Of a stretch of 64,000 nucleotides of DNA, positions 34,138-42,568 are shown piece by piece. Under the pieces are notes generated by a model, which was not told the DNA's origin, did no database searches, and worked only from the letters and a program-made list of their open reading frames with translations. Origin of the DNA: CAWDZK01 sp963807005 (GTDB taxonomy: Bacteria > Actinomycetota > Actinomycetes > JACCUZ01); assembly GCA_963807005.1 (NCBI GenBank), contig CAWDZK010000003.1:248001-312000 (forward strand), read 5' to 3'. Both the position numbers and the translations under genes were made by a program. How positions within the stretch are numbered: position 1 is the stretch's first letter; every line of letters begins with the position of its first letter.

Positions 34138-36024
34138 GTGGACACGACCGTCAGCGACGCTCTCGTCGGGCAGCTGCTCGACGGGCGCTACCGCGTCGGC
34201 GGACGGCACGCACGGGGCGGCATGGCCACGGTGTACGAGGCCCACGACGACCGCCTGGACCGCACCATCGCACTCAAGGTGATGCACCCGGGCCTGGCCG
34301 AGGACGAGGAGTTCGTCTCCCGGTTCATCCGGGAGGCGCGGTCGGCGGCCCGGCTCTCACACCCCAACGTGGTCTCGGTCTACGACCAGGGCGCCGACCA
34401 GGGGCACGTCTACCTCGCCATGGAGATGGTGCGTGGCCGCACGCTGCGCGAGCTGATCCGCGAGAAGGGCAACGTCTCGCCCCGCGAGGCACTCGAGGTG
34501 CTCGAGCCGGTGCTGGCCGCGCTCGGCGCCGCCCACGCGGCCGGGCTGGTCCACCGCGACGTGAAGCCAGAGAACGTCCTGCTCTCCGACGACGGCCGGG
34601 TCAAGGTCGCCGACTTCGGCCTGGCGCGCGCGGTGACCGGCGCCACCAGCCACACCACCACCTCCGGCGTCGTCATGGGCACCGTCGCCTACCTGTCGCC
34701 CGAGCAGGTGACCAAGGGCATCGCCGACCCGCGCTCGGACGTGTACGCCGTCGGCATCCTGCTCTTCGAGATGCTCACCGGCCGCAAGCCGTACGACGGC
34801 GACACCGCGATCCAGGTGGCCTACCGGCACGTGCACGACGACGTCCCACCACCGTCCTCGCTCGTCCCCGGCCTGCCCGCCGAGCTCGACCACCTGGTCT
34901 CCCGTGCCACCAACCGCGACCCCGACGGGCGGCCGGCGGACGCCCGGGTCTTCCTGCGGGAGGTGTCGCGGGCCAGGCGGGCGCTGTCCGACGGCGAGCT
35001 CGACAGCACCGGACCGGCCATGCCCGCGGTGAACGGCCAGCCGGACCACACGCTGGTCGTCGACCTGACCCCCCGCCCCACCCTGCCGGCGCGGCGCGGC
35101 GACACCGGCCCGCTCTCCCCGCCGCCCGGCAACCGCCTCGCCCGCCGGCGCCGGCGCGGGCCGATCGCGCTGGCGATCATCGTCGCTCTGGCCGTGCTGC
35201 TGTCCGGTGCCGCTTGGTTCGTCGGCTACGGCCCGCTCAGCCGGACCACGACCCCCAGCCTGCTCGGGCTCACCCAGGCCAAGGCGGCCGCGACGGCCCG
35301 CAAGGACGGCCTCTCGGTCAAGGTGGTCGGCTACGGCTTCAGCGAGGTCGTCGCCAAGGACCTGGTCCTGCGCACCGATCCGACCCGGGGGTCCGCGGTC
35401 GACAAGGGCGGCACGGTGGGGCTGATCATGTCCAAGGGACCCGAGCGCTACCCCGTGCCCGATGTCGTGGGAAAGACCGAGGACGTCGCCCGTGCCGCGC
35501 TGGAGAAGGGCAACCTCACGGTGACCGTGCAGGACCGGCACAGCCTCAAGGTCCCCGAGGGATCGGTGATCGCGGTCGACCCGCCGCCGGCCACCCCGCT
35601 CAAGCGGAACGCGGCCGTCACCCTGGTCGTGAGCCAGGGTCCCCGGCCGGTCGCCGTCCCTCAGGTCGCCGGGCTTCCCGTCGAGGAGGCGAAGAAGGCT
35701 CTCGACGACGCCGGTCTCAAGCCCGCGGTGACCCAGAAGTTCGACGACGTGGTCGCGCCGGGGATCGTCGTGAGCCAGAACCCCACGCCGGGCACCGCGG
35801 ACAAGGGCTCCGAGGTGCAGCTCGTCGTGTCCAAGGGGCCGCAGCCGGTCGACGTCCCCGACGTGACCGGCAAGCCGGTGGAGGAGGCAGAGCAGATCCT
35901 CGCTGCGGCCGGGCTGGCCGCCGACGTCCGGCGGATCCCCGGCCCGGGTACCGTCCGTAGCCAGTCGCCGGGCGGCGGCGAGACCGTGCCGAAGGGCACC
36001 GCGGTCACCCTGTACGTGTTCTGA
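34138..36024 (+). CDS. pknL: PASTA-domain serine/threonine protein kinase
   Basis: A 628-residue receptor kinase. The kinase domain (about residues 17-280) has the Gly loop RHARGGMATVYEA, the catalytic Lys in ALKVM, HRDVKPENVLL (about residue 139) and DFGLA. The single membrane helix is near residues 342-362. Four extracellular PASTA repeats follow, each opening with a P-x-hydrophobic-x-G motif (for example VPDVVGKTEDVARAALE and VPQVAGLPVEEAKKAL). The neighbourhood (Rv2175c-like gene, aroG) marks it as the PknL orthologue. Mycobacterial PknL lacks PASTA repeats, so this form looks ancestral. It probably links cell-wall signals to growth. Confidence 0.92.
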   Translation: MDTTVSDALVGQLLDGRYRVGGRHARGGMATVYEAHDDRLDRTIALKVMHPGLAEDEEFVSRFIREARSAARLSHPNVVSVYDQGADQGHVYLAMEMVRGRTLRELIREKGNVSPREALEVLEPVLAALGAAHAAGLVHRDVKPENVLLSDDGRVKVADFGLARAVTGATSHTTTSGVVMGTVAYLSPEQVTKGIADPRSDVYAVGILLFEMLTGRKPYDGDTAIQVAYRHVHDDVPPPSSLVPGLPAELDHLVSRATNRDPDGRPADARVFLREVSRARRALSDGELDSTGPAMPAVNGQPDHTLVVDLTPRPTLPARRGDTGPLSPPPGNRLARRRRRGPIALAIIVALAVLLSGAAWFVGYGPLSRTTTPSLLGLTQAKAAATARKDGLSVKVVGYGFSEVVAKDLVLRTDPTRGSAVDKGGTVGLIMSKGPERYPVPDVVGKTEDVARAALEKGNLTVTVQDRHSLKVPEGSVIAVDPPPATPLKRNAAVTLVVSQGPRPVAVPQVAGLPVEEAKKALDDAGLKPAVTQKFDDVVAPGIVVSQNPTPGTADKGSEVQLVVSKGPQPVDVPDVTGKPVEEAEQILAAAGLAADVRRIPGPGTVRSQSPGGGETVPKGTAVTLYVF

Positions 36025-36045
36025 GCCGCCCGGCCGCGGGTCCGG

Positions 36046-36660
36046 TCACTCCTGGTAGGCGTACCGCTCGGCGAGCCACGGATCGGCGCCGGTGTGGTAG
36101 CCGCGCTCCTCCCAGAAGCCGCGCCGGTCGGCGGTGAGGTACTCGATCGCCCGCACCCACTTGGCCGACTTCCAGGCGTACAGCGAGGGGCAGACCAGCC
36201 GCAGCGGGTAGCCGTGCTCCGGGGTGAGCGGCGCTCCCCCGGCGTGCGTCGCGAGCACCGTCGACGGCGCAGCGAAAGCAGCGAGCGGGAGGTTGGCGGA
36301 GTAGCCGTACTCGGCCCACACCATGACGTGCTCCACGCCCTCGGCCGGTGGTACCAGGTCGAGCAGGGCGGACGCTTGGACGCCGGTCCACTCGAGCCCG
36401 CGCACGGTCCACTTGGTCACGCAGTGCAGGTCGGACCGGACCGTGGTCTGCGGCAGGCCGACGACGTCCTCGGCGGTCAGTCGCAGCTCGTCGCCGGACG
36501 CGGTGGCACCGAACACACGCAGGTCCCACGAGTCGGGTCGTAGCCGTGGGACCGGTCCGTAGTGGACGACCGGCCAGCCGTGCGCCGGTCGCTGGCCAGG
36601 AGGCAAGGAGGTGTCGGCCGCCTCGTCAGGCGCGCCCCCGCCGTGGTCCCCGTCCGCCAC
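36046..36660 (-). CDS. Soluble sulfite oxidase-like molybdopterin oxidoreductase
   Basis: A 204-residue protein comprising only the molybdopterin domain. It has SWDLRVFGA, the Mo-ligating Cys in RSDLHCVTKWTVRGLEWTGV, and GYPLRLVCPSLYAWKSAKWVRAIEYL. No membrane anchor, signal peptide or dimerisation domain is seen, unlike the pair at 20-23 kb. It resembles cytoplasmic YedY-type enzymes of actinobacteria. Substrate and electron partner are unknown. It is convergent with pknL across 21 nt. Confidence 0.88.
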   Translation of the reverse strand: MADGDHGGGAPDEAADTSLPPGQRPAHGWPVVHYGPVPRLRPDSWDLRVFGATASGDELRLTAEDVVGLPQTTVRSDLHCVTKWTVRGLEWTGVQASALLDLVPPAEGVEHVMVWAEYGYSANLPLAAFAAPSTVLATHAGGAPLTPEHGYPLRLVCPSLYAWKSAKWVRAIEYLTADRRGFWEERGYHTGADPWLAERYAYQE

Positions 36661-36710
36661 CGCCTCATCCTGACAGACGGACCAGCCCGAGCGGGCCGGT
36701 GAGGGCCGAC

Positions 36711-36716
36711 TACGCT
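36711..36716 (+). promoter_or_regulatory. -10 box for a leaderless aroF transcript
   Basis: TACGCT ends 6 nt before the GTG at 36723. The box lies just outside the start of the divergent molybdoenzyme gene. Confidence 0.5.
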
Positions 36717-36722
36717 CGCGAC

Positions 36723-37769
36723 GTGGTCGTGGTCATGCAGCCGGATGCCTCGCAGGAGGATGTCGCCGCCGTTGTCGCCCGGGTCGAGTCGGCCGGCGGG
36801 GAGGCGTTCGTCAGCCGCGGGGTGACCCGCACCATCGTCGGACTCGTCGGCGACGTCGAGGCGTTCTCCGGGCTCAACCTGCGCGCCATGGCCGGCGTCG
36901 CGGACGTCATCCGCGTCTCCGCGCCGTACAAGCTGGTGTCCCGCATCCATCACCCGCAGATGTCCAGCGTGCTGGTCGGCGGCGTCCCCATCGGGCCGGA
37001 CACCTTCACTCTCATCGCCGGCCCGTGCGCGGTCGAGACCCCCCAGCAGACGCTCGAGGCAGCCGAGATGGCCAAGGCCGCGGGCGCCACACTGCTGCGC
37101 GGGGGCGCCTACAAGCCCCGCACGTCGCCGTACGCCTTCCAGGGCCTGGGCGAGGCAGGGCTGAAGATCCTGGCCGAGGTCCGCGAGGCCACCGGGCTGC
37201 CGGTCGTGACCGAGGTCGTGGACGCGCACGACGTCGAGCTGGTGTCGTCCTACGCCGACATGCTCCAGGTGGGCACCCGCAACATGCAGAACTTCGGCCT
37301 GCTGCAGGCGGTCGGCCAGTGCGGCAAGCCGGTCATGCTCAAGCGCGGCATGCAGGCCACCATCGAGGAGTGGCTGATGGCCGCGGAGTACATCGCGCAG
37401 CGCGGCAATCTCGACATCGTGCTCTGCGAACGCGGTATCCGGACCTTCGAGAACGCGACCCGCAACACCTTGGACATCAGCGCCGTCCCGGTCGCGCACG
37501 CGCTGTCGCACCTGCCGGTGATCGTCGACCCGTCGCACTCCGGCGGCCGGCGCGACCTCGTCGTGCCACTGTCCAGGGCGGCCATCGCGGTCGGCGCCGA
37601 CGGCATCATCGTCGACGTCCACCCGCACCCCGAGCAGGCGCTGTGCGACGGGCCGCAGGCGCTGGTCGACGACGACCTCCGGGCACTGGCCGCGGCCGTC
37701 CGCCAGCTGCCCCCGCTGATGGGGCGTCGCCCGGCTACTGCGGCCGCAGGGCTGACACCAGCACGCTAG
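36723..37769 (+). CDS. aroF: DAHP synthase, class I-beta (AroF type)
   Basis: A 348-residue enzyme that catalyses the first shikimate step, from erythrose-4-P and PEP. An N-terminal ferredoxin-like regulatory domain (about residues 1-75) precedes the barrel. The barrel has IAGPCAVE, RGGAYKPRTSPYAFQG, VLCERGIRTFE and VIVDPSHSGGRRDLV, all catalytic or metal-binding stretches of the Thermotoga/Bacillus type. The GTG is set by a promoter 6 nt upstream. The last 35 nt overlap the 3' end of the antisense threonine aldolase gene. A second, unrelated DAHP synthase lies 1.8 kb away. Confidence 0.92.
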   Translation: MVVVMQPDASQEDVAAVVARVESAGGEAFVSRGVTRTIVGLVGDVEAFSGLNLRAMAGVADVIRVSAPYKLVSRIHHPQMSSVLVGGVPIGPDTFTLIAGPCAVETPQQTLEAAEMAKAAGATLLRGGAYKPRTSPYAFQGLGEAGLKILAEVREATGLPVVTEVVDAHDVELVSSYADMLQVGTRNMQNFGLLQAVGQCGKPVMLKRGMQATIEEWLMAAEYIAQRGNLDIVLCERGIRTFENATRNTLDISAVPVAHALSHLPVIVDPSHSGGRRDLVVPLSRAAIAVGADGIIVDVHPHPEQALCDGPQALVDDDLRALAAAVRQLPPLMGRRPATAAAGLTPAR

Positions 37770-38760
37770 CCGCCTGCTCCACCTCGTCGTCGTCGACGTC
37801 GAGGTGGGTGACCGCCCGGACGCGGCGACGGTCCAGCTGGCTCAGCAGCACACCGGCTGCCCGCGCCTCGGCGACGACCGACGCGGCGTCATCGACCTCC
37901 AGCACCACGATGTTGGTCTCCACGGCCGCGGGGTCGAGCACGCCCGGTGCGGCGGCAGCCACCCGGTCAGCAAGCAGCCGGGCCCGGCGGTGGTCGTCGG
38001 CGAGGCGCTCGACGTGGTGGTCGAGCGCGTGCAGCCCAGCGGCGGCGAGGACGCCGACCTGCCGCATCCCGCCGCCCAGCCGCTTGCGCAGCACGCGGGC
38101 CCGCGCGACCCGGTCAGCGGTCGACGCCAGCACGGAGCCGACGGGTGCGCCGAGACCCTTGGACAGGCACACGCTGACGGTGTCGAACAGCCGGCCGTAC
38201 GTCGCCAGGGGCACACCTGAGGCGACGTGCGCGTTCCAGAGCCGGGCACCGTCCAGGTGCATCGCCACCTTCGCTGCCGCGGTCACCTCGCGCAGCTGCT
38301 GGATCGCGTCCAGCGGCTGCACGGTGCCGCCGCCGAAGTTGTGGGTGTTCTCGACGACGACAGCTGCCGTCGACACGAGGTACGGCCCGGCGTCGGGGCG
38401 CATGATCGCCTCGACCGCTTCGGGGTCGAGCAGACCACGGTCGGCCGACCAGGTGCGGGTGGTGAGACCGCCGAACGCCGCTGCCGCACCGAGCTCTGCC
38501 CGCACGACGTGGGCGTCGGTGTCGCAGACCAGCTCCTGGCCGGGCTCGACCAGCAGCCGGACGCCGAGCTGGTTGGCCATCGACCCGGTCGGGGTGAACA
38601 GCGCCGCCTCGTGACCGAGCAGCTCGGCCACCCGCCGCTCCAGCGACGTCACCGTAGGGTCCTCGCCGAACACGTCGTCGCCCACCTCGGCTGAGGCCAT
38701 CGCGGCGCGCATCGCCGCGGTCGGGCGGGTGACGGTGTCGCTGCGCAGGTCGATCGGCAC
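37735..38760 (-). CDS. ltaE: Low-specificity L-threonine aldolase
   Basis: A 341-residue fold-type I PLP enzyme that splits threonine and allo-threonine to glycine and acetaldehyde. It shows IDLRSDTVTRPTAAMRAAM, the glycine-rich TPTGSMANQLGVRL, the PLP-binding HLDGARLWNAHVA and the Schiff-base Lys in VCLSKGLGAPVGSVL (about residue 200). Length is normal. Its 3' end overlaps aroF by 35 nt tail to tail. It lies 9 nt downstream of the alpha/beta hydrolase on the same strand. Confidence 0.92.
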   Translation of the reverse strand: MPIDLRSDTVTRPTAAMRAAMASAEVGDDVFGEDPTVTSLERRVAELLGHEAALFTPTGSMANQLGVRLLVEPGQELVCDTDAHVVRAELGAAAAFGGLTTRTWSADRGLLDPEAVEAIMRPDAGPYLVSTAAVVVENTHNFGGGTVQPLDAIQQLREVTAAAKVAMHLDGARLWNAHVASGVPLATYGRLFDTVSVCLSKGLGAPVGSVLASTADRVARARVLRKRLGGGMRQVGVLAAAGLHALDHHVERLADDHRRARLLADRVAAAAPGVLDPAAVETNIVVLEVDDAASVVAEARAAGVLLSQLDRRRVRAVTHLDVDDDEVEQAASVLVSALRPQ

Positions 38761-38769
38761 CGCGCCAAC

Positions 38770-39582
38770 CTAGGCGACGGCGGAGCCCCGCACCTCGCCC
38801 AGGTGCCGCCCGAGCGCGGACAGGAACGCGTCCGGGCTCTGCAGGTGACAGGCGTGGTCGCCCTCCAGCTCCACCACCGAGACGTGCGGCAGCCGACCGG
38901 CGAGCACGTCGACGACCCGGCGCAGCCACGGGGCGGTCACCGTCCCGCGGAAGAGCAGCGTCGGGGCCACGACGCCCTCCAGCTCGGCCACCGCACGGCC
39001 GTTGCGGTCGACCGGCTCGCCCTGCCACGACAGAGCCGCCCGGTGCGGGAGCCAGCGCTCCCAGCCGGGGTGCGCGCGCGGGTCCTCGGCCGGGCCGACG
39101 AAGCCGGCCAGCCGGAGGAACCTGGCCAGGTCGTCCTCGTCCACCGATGTCCCGGTGAGGCCGTGCACGAACTCGTTGAGCTCGTCGACGTCCGGGTCGG
39201 GCTCGGCGAGCTGCTCCAGCACCCAGTAGGCCGCCGGCTCCACCAGCGCGAGCGAACGCACCAGGCCCGGGTACTCCATCGCCAGCTCGAGCAGAGCCCG
39301 CCCGCCACCCGACCAGCCCACCAGGTCGACGGCGGCCAGGCCGAGCTCCTCCAGGGTCAGCCGCAGCGACTCGCGCTCGGTGACAGCGGTGTACGTCGGG
39401 TCCCCCGGCTCGCCCCGCGAGCCGAGCTCGTTGCCGATCGGCTGGACCCGGACCACCCTGCTGCCGGACGACAGCGCCGGCACCAGCGGCAGCCAGGACA
39501 ACCAGCCGGTCAGTCCACCGGGGACGAGGACCAGCGGTTCGCCGTCACCCACGACCTCGCGCGTCAGCGCCCGCGGCTCCAC
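38770..39582 (-). CDS. Alpha/beta hydrolase
   Basis: A 270-residue alpha/beta-hydrolase-fold protein. It has the oxyanion loop LVLVPGGLTGW, the nucleophile elbow VGWSGGGRALLEL (Ser about residue 91), the acidic residue after LLFRGTVTA, and the final His in ELEGDHACHLQ. The substrate is unknown. GTG start. It reads into the threonine aldolase gene and follows aroG by 21 nt, so the three minus-strand genes may be one operon. Confidence 0.85.
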   Translation of the reverse strand: MEPRALTREVVGDGEPLVLVPGGLTGWLSWLPLVPALSSGSRVVRVQPIGNELGSRGEPGDPTYTAVTERESLRLTLEELGLAAVDLVGWSGGGRALLELAMEYPGLVRSLALVEPAAYWVLEQLAEPDPDVDELNEFVHGLTGTSVDEDDLARFLRLAGFVGPAEDPRAHPGWERWLPHRAALSWQGEPVDRNGRAVAELEGVVAPTLLFRGTVTAPWLRRVVDVLAGRLPHVSVVELEGDHACHLQSPDAFLSALGRHLGEVRGSAVA

Positions 39583-39603
39583 AGCCCGACGATGCGCGCG
39601 ATG

Positions 39604-40953
39604 TCAGCCCTGCGCAAGCATCTCGGCGACGAGGAAGGCCAGCTCCAGGGACTGCGCATGGTTCAGCCGTGGGTCGCAGGCCGTCTGGTAGCGGATGGGC
39701 AGGTCGGTCTCGCCGATGCCACCGGCACCACCGAGGCACTCGGTCACGTCGTCACCGGTGAGCTCCATGTGCAGGCCGCCGGGATGGGTGCCCAGGGCCC
39801 GGTGCACCTCGAAGAAGCCGCGCACCTCGTCGATGACGTCGTCGAACCTGCGGGTCTTCAGCCCGTCCGGCGCCTCGAACGTGTTGCCGTGCATCGGGTC
39901 GCACACCCAGGCGACCGTCGCCCCGCTGGCCGTCACCTTCTCGACGACGGCGGGCAGGACGTCGCGGACCCGGTCACAGCCCATCCGGGTCACGAACGAC
40001 AGCCGCCCCGGCTCGTCGTCGGGGTTGAGCCGCTCGACCAGCGCCAGCGCGTCGTCCGGCGAGGTGCCGGGCCCGATCTTCACCGCGACCGGGTTGCGGA
40101 TCGAGGCCGCGAACTCCACGTGGGCGCCGTCCAGCGCCCGGGTCCGCTCCCCCACCCAGACGAGGTGGCCGGACACGTCGTACGGCAGACCGGTGCGCGA
40201 GTCGATCCGGGTGAGGGCGCGCTCGTAGTCCAGCAGCAGCGCCTCGTGGCTGGAGTAGAGGTCGACGGTGCGGAAGGCCTCCGGGTCCACGCCCGCGGCC
40301 GCCATGAAAGCCAGCGCCCGGTCGATGTCCCGGGCCATCACCTCGTACTTCTGGTGCGCGGTCGCCGACGCCACGAAGCCCTGGTTCCACGCGTGCACCT
40401 GCCGCAGGTCGGCGAGGCCGCCCTGGGTGAACGCGCGGACGAGGTTCAGGGTCGCGGCCGAGGCGTTGTAGACGCGCAGCAGCCGCTCCGGGTCGTGCCG
40501 GCGGGATTCCTCGGTGAACTCGATCCCATTGACGGCGTCGCCCCGGTAGGACGGCAGGGTCACGCCGTCGCGGGTCTCGAGGTCCGCGCTGCGCGGCTTG
40601 GCGAACTGGCCGGCGATCCGGCCGACCTTCACGACCGGCACCTGGGCGCCGTAGGTGAGCACCACGGCCATCTGCAGCAGCGTCTTGATCTTGTTCCGGA
40701 TGATGTCGGCGGTGCAGTCGACGAACGTCTCGGCGCAGTCGCCGCCCTGGAGCAGGAACGCCTCGCCGCGGGCCACCGCCCCGAGCCGCTCCTTGAGCGC
40801 GTCGCACTCGCCGGCGAACACCAGCGGCGGCAGCACGCGGAGCTGGGCGACCACGTCGTCCAGCGCAGCCCGGTCCGGCCAGTCCGGCTGCTGTGCGGCG
40901 GTGCGGATCGGCACTGCCGGCGTCGGGTCGGTCGGCACGGACGGCACGGTCAC
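39604..40953 (-). CDS. aroG: DAHP synthase, class II (plant/AroG Mtb type)
   Basis: A 449-residue class II DAHP synthase. It has QPDWPDRAALDDVVAQLRVLPPLV, LQGGDCAETFVD, VGRIAGQFAKPRS, LVWVGERTRALDGAHVEF and CDPMHGNTFEAPDGLKTRRFDD, the metal and substrate motifs. This is the Rv2178c type, which in mycobacteria binds chorismate mutase and is inhibited by several aromatic amino acids. The GTG start lies 6 nt behind a TACCCT -10 box on the minus strand. It is unrelated in sequence to the class I enzyme nearby. Confidence 0.93.
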   Translation of the reverse strand: MTVPSVPTDPTPAVPIRTAAQQPDWPDRAALDDVVAQLRVLPPLVFAGECDALKERLGAVARGEAFLLQGGDCAETFVDCTADIIRNKIKTLLQMAVVLTYGAQVPVVKVGRIAGQFAKPRSADLETRDGVTLPSYRGDAVNGIEFTEESRRHDPERLLRVYNASAATLNLVRAFTQGGLADLRQVHAWNQGFVASATAHQKYEVMARDIDRALAFMAAAGVDPEAFRTVDLYSSHEALLLDYERALTRIDSRTGLPYDVSGHLVWVGERTRALDGAHVEFAASIRNPVAVKIGPGTSPDDALALVERLNPDDEPGRLSFVTRMGCDRVRDVLPAVVEKVTASGATVAWVCDPMHGNTFEAPDGLKTRRFDDVIDEVRGFFEVHRALGTHPGGLHMELTGDDVTECLGGAGGIGETDLPIRYQTACDPRLNHAQSLELAFLVAEMLAQG

Positions 40954-40959
40954 CGCCCC

Positions 40960-40965
40960 AGGGTA
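40960..40965 (-). promoter_or_regulatory. -10 box for a leaderless aroG transcript
   Basis: Read on the minus strand, TACCCT ends 6 nt before the GTG at 40953, with no ribosome site between. Confidence 0.5.
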
Positions 40966-41100
40966 CGGTCGCCGACCCCGCCGGCCGGCCGCCCGCATGG
41001 GGCTCATTCAGGACAAAAAGGTGTGATCCAGGCCATAACTCGGCGCTTCAGCACTCGTTGCCCAGGGTGATCCGACCCTCGTCCCCCACCCAGGAGAGTC

Positions 41101-42201
41101 ATGCGCCTCGCCCGTCCCGCTGCGGCCCTCGCCGCGGCCGCCGCCGCCGTCGCCCTGACGGCCACGCCCGCCTCCGCCGCGCCCAACGACCCGCTGTACG
41201 CCAAGCAGTACGGCCCCCAGCAGGTGCACGCCGAGCAGGCCTGGGCGACCAGCACCGGCGCCGGTGCCGTCATCGCCGTGGTCGACACCGGAGTCGACCT
41301 CAGCCACGAGGACCTGCAGGGCCAGCTGGTTCCCGGCGCGACGTTCAGCGGCTGCGCCCAGACGGGGCCGTGCGGCAACGGTGACTACCGCGGCCCGGAC
41401 GGCGTCAACAACGGCGACGAGCACGGGACGCACGTCTCCGGCATCGCCGCCGCGGCGACGGGCAACGGCGTCGGCATCGCCGGCGTCGCCCGCAACGCGA
41501 AGGTCATGCCGGTGAAGGTGCTCGAGGGCGGCAGCGGCTCCTTCGAGGAGATCGCCGCCGGCATGCGCTGGGCCGTCGACCACGGCGCTGACGTCATCAA
41601 CATGAGCCTCGGCGCCACCCAGGGCGTGCAGGCGCTGGTCCTCACCGGCGTCATCACCGACGTCCAGGACGCGGCGAACTACGCCTACAGCAAGGGTGTC
41701 GCCGTCATCGCGGCCGCCGGCAACGACTCGGTCCCGCTGTGCAACGAGCCCGGCTTCGACTCCCACGTCATGTGCGTCTCGGCCACGGACAAGCGCGAGG
41801 CGCCGGCGGCGTACAGCTCCGGCGCGGTCAAGCCCGACCTGATGACCGTCTCCGCCCCTGGCGGCTCCCTCGCGCCGGTCTGCGGCGAGGACATCGTGTC
41901 CACGGTGCCGGCCGGCACCAGCAGCTCGGGTGCGACCTGCGGCTACGGGAACAACTACGACGAGTACGCCGGCACCTCGATGGCGACCCCGCACGTCGCC
42001 GGTGTCGCCGCGCTGCTCGCCGCGCAGGGGCGCAGTGTGCAGAACATCTACGACACGCTCATGAGCACGGCCCGCAAGCCGGGGACGAACACCCGCGGCG
42101 TGTGGGACCCGAAGTACGGCTACGGCATCGTCGACGCACAGGCCGCGGTGGCCTCGCCGGGGGCGAGCCTGAAGATGGCGAAGAAGGCCCGCGGCAAGTA
42201 G
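41101..42201 (+). CDS. Secreted subtilisin-family (S8) serine protease
   Basis: A 366-residue thermitase-like protease. The signal peptide ends ATPASA. The mature part starts almost at once with NDPLYAKQYGPQQVHAEQAW, so no I9 propeptide is visible. The catalytic triad is Asp in AVVDTGVDL (about residue 61), His in DEHGTHVSGIAAA (about 103) and Ser in AGTSMATPHVAGVAAL (about 295). Four or more Cys could form disulfides. It ends with a Lys-rich tail. An AGGAGAG ribosome site precedes the ATG, and a strong terminator follows. Confidence 0.93.
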   Translation: MRLARPAAALAAAAAAVALTATPASAAPNDPLYAKQYGPQQVHAEQAWATSTGAGAVIAVVDTGVDLSHEDLQGQLVPGATFSGCAQTGPCGNGDYRGPDGVNNGDEHGTHVSGIAAAATGNGVGIAGVARNAKVMPVKVLEGGSGSFEEIAAGMRWAVDHGADVINMSLGATQGVQALVLTGVITDVQDAANYAYSKGVAVIAAAGNDSVPLCNEPGFDSHVMCVSATDKREAPAAYSSGAVKPDLMTVSAPGGSLAPVCGEDIVSTVPAGTSSSGATCGYGNNYDEYAGTSMATPHVAGVAALLAAQGRSVQNIYDTLMSTARKPGTNTRGVWDPKYGYGIVDAQAAVASPGASLKMAKKARGK

Positions 42202-42256
42202 TCGGGCTGACCTGGGAGACCGACCGCTGACCTTCGGCAGGAGTCAGCGGGGGCGC

Positions 42257-42286
42257 GCGGGCCGGACGGGATTCCGTCCGGCCCGC
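42257..42286 (+). terminator. Terminator of the protease gene
   Basis: Perfect 13-nt GC-rich arms (42257-42269, 42274-42286) close a GATT loop 55 nt after the protease stop. Confidence 0.8.
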
Positions 42287-42336
42287 GTTCGCGTCCACCG
42301 CCCCTCCCCTGCGCGCCCCGCCCCCCCCTCGTCGCC

Positions 42337-42547
42337 GTTCGACCACGTATACGTGGTCAACCAGACCTGGACGGGGCTCCTGCGGCCCGCCAAGTGCCGG
42401 TACGCCACGCCAAGCAGGCGGGCCCGGACCCCCCCAGCGCCGGCGCCCACCCTTCGCGCCGTTCGACCACGTCTACGTGGTCAACGCGACCTGGACGGGG
42501 CTCCTGCGACCCGCCAAGCGCCGTTCGACCACGTATACGTGGTCAAC
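42337..42547. repeat. Array of three GACCACGTATACGTGGTC palindromes
   Basis: Palindrome cores lie at 42341-42358, 42465-42482 (one centre mismatch) and 42527-42544, each inside GTTC...CAAC flanks. Copies 1 and 2 are followed by nearly identical DNA (to about 42394 and 42520), so the unit is roughly 60 nt and has been duplicated. The core resembles the palindrome at 9979-10010. It lies between converging genes. Confidence 0.85.
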
Positions 42548-42568
42548 CAGACCGGCCGCGGCAACTGC

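Larger units (their letters stand above)
42202..42568. other. Gene-free spacer with hairpin and palindrome array
   Basis: This 367-nt gap lies between the converging protease and phosphofructokinase genes. It holds a GC-rich terminator, then three copies of a 25-nt palindromic motif, the first two followed by a conserved direct repeat of about 35 nt. No coding frame with codon bias of its own was seen. Confidence 0.7.
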
